DNA of 14,461 nucleotides from Suillus spraguei (taxonomy: Eukaryota; Basidiomycota; Agaricomycetes; Boletales; Suillaceae), in the NCBI GenBank assembly GCA_016800925.1, contig JABCPU010001154.1:1-14461 (forward strand), read 5' to 3'. Numbering within the stretch: the first letter of the stretch is position 1; each line of letters begins with the position of its first letter. Positions 9,253 to 14,461 of the stretch are shown one piece after another. Both the position numbers and the translations under genes were made by a program. Under the pieces are notes generated by a model, which saw only the letters and a program-made list of their open reading frames with translations, ran no database searches and was not told the origin of the DNA.

Positions 9253-9647
9253 CTGTTCAGCACCGTCCCCACACAGCAGTCATATCCCAATATCCAACAA
9301 CCGTCGTCCCCACACCCAACATTGCAAACGATGACTTCATTTCCTTCTCATCAAACCCGACTCATGCACTGCACGACACTGCTGAACTACTTGAAGGTGC
9401 CTCCCACGATGGACCGCAGGTCGACATTCACTTCTCTGGGACAAGATGGATGGATGATTGGACCCAATCATCAGCTCTTATTCTGAATACCACCCGCTTC
9501 GCGGAAGACATTTGGATATAATCCTCAGACTGCGTTGATCATTCCCAGGGGGCATGTTGAGCTTGATTTGAGTCGCATGGCACATGGGACACGGTGGCAG
9601 CATTGCCATAAGGAGTGAGTCTTCAACCTTTTCTGTTCGTTCTAGCC

Positions 9648-9653
9648 AATAAA
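9648..9653 (+). terminator. polyadenylation signal-like AATAAA
   Basis: AATAAA lies 30 nt after the ancestral stop codon of NWD copy 1 (9616-9618), a reasonable position for 3' end formation. Fungal signals are loose, so this is tentative. Confidence 0.35.
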
Positions 9654-9654
9654 C

Positions 9655-11218
9655 TGAATACTTTTAGCTCGTAATTACGACTATCGTACTCCAACAATTG
9701 GCATATGGAAGTATCAAGGAACCTTATGCTGAGTGCGATGGCAAGCTTATTCTATGTAAATTGTATAAAATCAAACACTTGGTCTGAACTCAGGATAGTT
9801 CGAGTGAAAGTCGTATTAGAAAGGTGATCGAGTGACAGACTTTTTGAGAACATGAAATGATCATAGTGTAACGAAGCTAGTGATCTGAAATGCCGTTGAG
9901 CGAAATGAATAGAGAGAAGATGATCTTCCAGTTGGCAGGAGAAGATTATAGCAGCAGTGGAGGCGTCTCATGATTTGAATATTGCAGAGTCGTTTGGTTT
10001 CGGTTGTACACACCACACACGGTTTAGATGTTAAGAGGACTGGGGTCATGGCATCAAATGAAATTTCATCGAAAATACAGAGATGTTTAACAAAAAGGCT
10101 ACAGACATTATTGTGAATGACACAGAGATGGTAGGACATCGCAGAGCCTAGGACAGGCCCAGTCGAGAATGGAAGACTGTTTGGCTTCGGGAGAGACATA
10201 GAAACTCAGGCGGTGACCAATCAGAGAAATCATACTGATCAAGGAATGGTTGGCTTCGCAGGAAGACAGACTCTTGGAAGGAGTGAGACGTAATATCTTT
10301 CTGTGTGGAAACAGACTACGGGATTGCGACGGGACGGGGAAGATCATACGTGAAACCATCCTGTCTCAAGTCGTGGCTGGGGAGAGATTGGAATAGACAG
10401 TTCGAAAAGTTGGTCTTTGGAACAACAGAAGAAGCTTTATTTGCCGAGAGACGATGAATGAACAGCTGCCAGCGCATAGAACTACTGGAAAAAGTTGTGA
10501 GACACGAACCAAGGTAGGCTGTTTGCAAGGGTCCACCCTTGATGATCGAACAATCCAGGTATTTGCCTGGCATGGACCTCGGATGGAAAAACGCATGAAT
10601 TCGAGAACGACACACCCAGGGACTCATCCATACCAATTTACCACTATCTCCTGATGAGCGCATCCTCGCAAGTATATCATTATCTGACAAGACAGCACGA
10701 GTCACTGTGGAACACTGAAGCAAATCAACCCTAATGGGAACTGATGTTGATTATCTCTGTAGCGGCGGAGTTTACGGAAGAATATAACAAACTTATTGAT
10801 GTTCGTCATTTGAAGCTTGGGAGACCGACGAACTACTACCGTTCGAGTATTATGTAATGTACCATTCTCCTCTGAATATGATCGAACAAAGTGAATTACC
10901 ATTTCGTCGCGAGGATTACAAGTCGCAGACTTGACAACAGCAGTCCATGAAGCGTTGGTTCAAGTTGCAGCAAAAGAATACAACTATGATAATAATTTGA
11001 TCCTGTCAATTGTGTCCACAGCTCGCCTGACTCTGCTGTTTGATATTCTCAAATCTCGATCAACCTCAACTTGAAAACCTGCACCAGTTCACGAGTCCAC
11101 TCCCAAGTCATTCTTTTGACTTTGTATTTCCCGGAGTTCCCGTGATACCCACCCAATGCTTAGCGCCCGAAGTCAATAGCAGCAAATATTATTGCCTCGA
11201 GGCTTGTGGCCTATTGTG
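9655..11218. other. intergenic stretch between the two NWD copies
   Basis: About 1.5 kb with no gene I can support. Three minus-strand frames overlap across it (10723-10316, 135 codons; 10359-10108; 10199-9861), without a recognisable domain or convincing splice sites. A 16-nt hairpin (CAAGGGT..ACCCTTG) lies at 10526-10541. The minus frame at 10723-10316 could be a diverged gene, but nothing in it identifies one. Confidence 0.4.
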
Positions 11219-11227
11219 TATTTAAAA
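11219..11227 (+). promoter_or_regulatory. TATA-like element of NWD copy 2
   Basis: TATTTAAAA lies 74-82 nt upstream of the ATG at 11301. It is followed by a pyrimidine-rich stretch (CTTCTCTCACACTGAG), typical of fungal transcription start regions. Confidence 0.4.
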
Positions 11228-11300
11228 TGACATCGACCCATCCTTTTTTCTAACTTGTCGCACCCTACTTCTCTCACACTGAGTATCAATCCCAGTCACC

Positions 11301-14300
11301 ATGACCAATGCCAATCAATTAGGGGACTCTAGCTCAGTTCCTCCTCCAGGCATCAAGACTTCCAACGAAACAAACGCCGCTCAACGCCCTCAGGTATGTG
11401 GCTGATGTTTCTGAAGTCGCAAAAACGTTGACTCGTGAATATATCGTTACATCTAGGGCCGGCCCCGTGGCAAAATCTGTCGGTTTCTGGGGAATGTCAA
11501 GAATAGTGTAATCAAAAAAATTTCTGTGAGTCAATACTTACCGAGTGTACTGGAATTAAGCTGATATTGCACACAAGCGCTCGAACTTGAGGGATTCACG
11601 CAACCATCGCGACCCCTGTTCCCCCGAATGTCGATCGTGATGGTGCCTCATCGACTCCGAATATCGAGGTGGGTCACTTTTCAGTTTATAGCTCTTCATT
11701 AATCCTGTTGGTTGTGCCGGTTCAGCATGCTCCCTCTGGTACGGATCAGAGCATCAATCCACAATTAGCACTTCAGAGCGCCAAAGATGGCGTGGAAGGC
11801 ATGAAACTATTGTCAGGACCTGTGACATCTACAGCATCTATCGCACAAAATACACCAGCAGATCTCGAGGACGCATGTAATTTCGAGGAGACATATCTTA
11901 AACCTCTCAAGATATTCGATAGTGTTATCGAGAAGCTTGCGGATGTATGGACCCATTTCCTCTTGGTTAGATCCGAACTAATGCCTTTGATTAGGTACAC
12001 CCTTACGCAAAGGTGGTACTAGGCCTACTGTCTTCTGCATCCAAAGTACGTACTATTTTACTCCGAGCCTTATCACCTGTTCAGCCATCGTCCATTTAGA
12101 TAGTCCTCGCTCAATCAGATCGTGACAAAGGGATACTCCCGCCTTCTCAAGAAGTTGGGTCAAGTCTACGACTTCATGAATGCAAGACTCGACTCTTGGT
12201 GAAATCCCGTCGATGCAGGGCATCGTCGGACGAATAGTTCAGCAGACTCTCGAGTGTTCCCAGTTCATCAAAGACTACTCCGCGACCAAAAACTTCTGTG
12301 AGGAATCCACGACTTACTATACTTTACTCAATTGCTCATTATCGATCCTTTACTCCTGTTATAGGGCAGAGACTCGGAAAAAATGTTATCTCGGAAACAG
12401 ACGATACGACTCAAAAGTACATCGACGTGTTAGATACGCTCATGCAAAACTTCCGGGACCAGGCTACTCGCGATGTAGAAATATTCGTCCACCGTACTGG
12501 TAAGGCTCCTACATGCTTATGATTCGACGTCTATTCATACTTTTTCAGGCGAGATATTGGACCTTAGCGGTATGGTATATGCAGAAGGCGCGGGACGAGA
12601 TACCGGGAAACAATGCCTAACAGGGACGTGCAAGGAAATCATATCTGAGATCACAGACTGGATCAACAGCACTGAAGACAATGTCCAGCGCGTGCTCTGG
12701 CTATCTGGTCCTGCAGGCAAGGGCAAGTCGGCCATCGCACATACAATTGCTAACTTGTTCAATGATGTGGGAGGGCTCAGTTCATGTTTCTGCTTCGATC
12801 ACCAACGAGATGCCGACCATCGTCATGACAAGATTTTTTCCACCATCGCACGTGATCTGGCCGACCGCGATCCGGAGATGAGACAAGCATTGGCTGAGGC
12901 AGTCAAAGATGCAAGTTTCGCTCAAGACCACTGCAGACATCGTCCAACAATGGGACGAGCTTCTCATGAAAACCACTGGGGAAGCCCTCAGGGTCGATTG
13001 TAAGACCTGTTGTCATCTTGATAGACGCACTGGAACGAAAAGCGGTGGAGTGGAGACACGGTCCCGCCTTCTGCAAATTCTTGCGGGAAAACTAGGCGTT
13101 CAACGAATCACAGAACTCCCAGCCAACTTCCGGGTTATCATTACCTCTCGCCCCCTTCGCGACATCGAAGCTGAGCTGCAGATGCTCAACATATCAAACG
13201 GATGTCGATGGACGACATTTCATCAGCCACTGCAGAACGCGACATCCGTACTTACGTATCGAAGGAGCTGAAAGGGCTCTCTGGGTTTGGGGATGGAGAA
13301 TTCGCAACCCTGGCTGAAAAGGCTGACGGACTTTTCGAGTGGGCACGTCTTGCTTGTAGATCCATCAAAGCACCCCCTGCTGGTTCATCTCCAATCGAGT
13401 CCTTCAATGCTGTAATGTCCCGCAGTCCTGCTGATCGGGCAAGGTTGTTGGATGATATTTATCAGTTCATTTTGACAGAGAATCATGCCAAAGGGTAAAA
13501 CCACGCATGCCGCGTTCCGGGACAAACAGCTAGCGAAATTTCGTTCTGTGATGGGACAGATCCTTGGCGCAGCAGAACCCCTCTCTTTGGAGTCACTCAA
13601 TGTTATGCGGAAGCATTTTCCAGACAAAAGCGAGCATTACGAAGTCCAAGTCATGGTCGAACATATGGGATCCCTCCTCAGCGGCACCAGCGACTCCTCC
13701 ACCCCCATCCGACCCCTTCATGCCTCTTTCCGCGATTTCCTTACAGACCCTGAATGCAGTGGAGAGTTCTTCGTCGACGTGTCAAAGGTACAACGAGACC
13801 TTGCTTTTGCATCACTTGGAGTGATGAAAGATGGACTTTCGTTCAATATCTGCAGTTTGAAATCATCTTATCTCCCCAACTCGAAGATCCCGGGCTACGA
13901 GAACGAGTTGAAAAGTGCATCCCCCACATCTTCTTACGCCTGCCGATTTTGGCCTGTCCATGTAAAAGCGACTGACTTTGATCCGGGACTCGCCGAAGAC
14001 ATCAAATCATTCTTTGACCATCAGCGACTCCTCTTCTGGATTGAAGTCCTCGGCATAATCAATGCGCTCAGCGGTGCGGTCCTTGCCCTTCCGGTTATAG
14101 CTAAGTGGTTGAAGGTGAGCAGATGGTTATTGAGTGTCAGATAACAACTCACATGCGATCGAAATTGCAGGGTCACGCCGGATTCGAAGATGCCTCATCC
14201 GCTGCAATAGACGTACAGAGATTTATACAACTCTTCGGCGCATGATTTACACAGCACACCTCATCTCTATGTATCAGCACTGCCATTCTCTCCCGTCAAC

Positions 14301-14461
14301 TCTGCACTATCCAAAACGTTTTCTGCACGGTTTCCCAACTCTCTTCGTGTCGCATCTGGACGTGATATCAACTGGACGGCTGTTCAGACTGTGATCAGCG
14401 GACACACTGATTACGTTAACTCAGTTTCGTTCTCGCCGGATGGGACTCGGATTGCAACTGG
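11301..14461 (+). CDS. NACHT-WD40 (NWD, STAND/NLR-like) receptor gene, copy 2, partial and frameshifted
   Basis: ATG at 11301 (CACCATG) opens MTNANQLGDSSSVPPP. Likely exons: 11301-11393, 11457-11525, about 11578-11668, 11726-11944, 11995-12045, 12100-12297, 12365-12499, 12549-14114 and 14171 onward; exon 3 start is unsure. The helical N-terminal part reads TYLKPLKIFDSVIEKLAD, HPYAKVVLGLLSSASK and IPSMQGIVGRI, resembling fungal STAND Goodbye-like domains. The NACHT part has Walker A GPAGKGKS (12707-12730), the Walker B reading VVILIDALD (13009-13032, out of the surrounding frame), and sensor-like NFRVIITSRPL. The linker to the WD40s follows, and the first blade starts at the window edge. Frame breaks: extra C 12138-12140, extra A near 12178, extra T 12916-12918, extra A 12969-12972, two extra A at 13034-13041, a missing A near 13182, extra A near 13481, paired shifts near 13882 and 13930, and two missing bases at 14236-14250 giving TGA at 14243. 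It is either a recent pseudogene or an intact gene with homopolymer read errors. Confidence 0.85.
13304..14461 (+). repeat. direct repeat with 6344-7511 (tandem NWD paralogy), copy 2
   Basis: The second member of the paralogous pair. Here the sequence continues upstream of 13304 into the rest of the NACHT domain, whereas copy 1 changes to aspartic protease sequence. This shows that 13304 is not a natural gene boundary and that copy 1 was truncated. Confidence 0.9.

Larger units (their letters stand above)
6344..9618 (+). pseudogene. NACHT-WD40 (NWD, STAND/NLR-like) gene, 5'-truncated copy 1
   Basis: Starts abruptly inside the C-terminal half of the NACHT region (AEKAEGLFEWARLAC at about 6350), so Walker A and B are absent. 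It continues QILGAAEPLSL, HFPDKSDHYEVQV and PIRPLHASFRDFLTDP, all matching copy 2. An intron at 7162-7217 (AAG|GTGAGT..CTGCAG|GGT) joins AKWLK to GHTGFEDASS. Fourteen WD40 repeats follow (7453 to about 9252), then a tail with GWMIGPNHQLLF, LIIPRGHVELDLSRMAHGT and a TGA at 9616-9618. Breaks: 1-nt indels near 6812, 6903-6907, 6995, 7383-7386, 7790, 8711, 8730, 8880 and 9117-9121; in-frame TGA at 9000-9002; nonsense TGA replacing an expected Trp at 9484-9486. Family members are cytoplasmic recognition receptors of the het-e/het-d kind. Almost all indels lie in short homopolymers, so some could be read errors; the truncation cannot. Confidence 0.9.

Noticed and set aside
9861..10723. Three overlapping minus-strand frames (135, 83 and 112 codons)
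   Set aside because: They have no recognisable domain or convincing splice sites linking them, and the composition is not clearly coding. A diverged gene is possible but unsupported.

Overview
The window looks like nuclear DNA of a basidiomycete fungus, probably a mushroom-forming agaricomycete. The evidence is short introns (about 41-76 nt) with GT..AG ends and CTGAC/CTAAC-like branch sites, protein families expanded in such fungi, and no bacterial-style operons. It is an accessory, decaying region: nearly every recognisable gene is cut short, frameshifted or interrupted.

Layout. (1) 1-1259, minus strand: the 5' half of a gene that runs off the left edge, with three exons, probably the N-terminal part of a fungal UPF1-like SF1 helicase family. 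(2) 1260-2288: no gene, one 26-nt palindrome. (3) 2289-3790, minus: a decayed SF1 helicase core, with the DEAS and GDDKQ motifs and the RR..NVMLT-like C-terminal motif still readable but the Walker A destroyed; a 55-nt near-perfect hairpin sits at its 5' end. (4) 4024-4375, minus: an unidentified frameshifted coding remnant. (5) 4648-5108: a doubtful tiny spliced gene and a cluster of nested inverted repeats. (6) 5657-6343, plus: the 5' half of a secreted pepsin-like aspartic protease, broken inside and cut off at about 6343. (7) 6344-9618, plus: the 3' part of a NACHT-WD40 (NWD) STAND/NLR-type gene, lacking its P-loop and carrying 14 very similar WD40 repeats, with many 1-nt indels. (8) 9655-11300: intergenic, ending in a TATA-like promoter. 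(9) 11301-14461, plus: a second NWD gene with its 5' end, N-terminal helical region, full NACHT domain and the start of the WD40 region, running off the right edge.

The two NWD genes are tandem paralogues: 6344-7511 and 13304-14461 align along their length, including a 56-nt intron at the same site. The family (Podospora het-d/het-e/het-r type) acts as cytoplasmic recognition receptors: WD40 blades sense a ligand, NACHT oligomerises, and the N-terminal domain signals. In neither copy here does the frame stay open. Most of the breaks are length changes in short homopolymers, so sequencing error must be excluded before calling both dead.

I do not see a clearly new biological system. The best leads are the near in-frame protease/NWD junction, the 55-nt hairpin, the apparent eight-blade period in the WD40 array, and the nested inverted repeats at 4991-5108.
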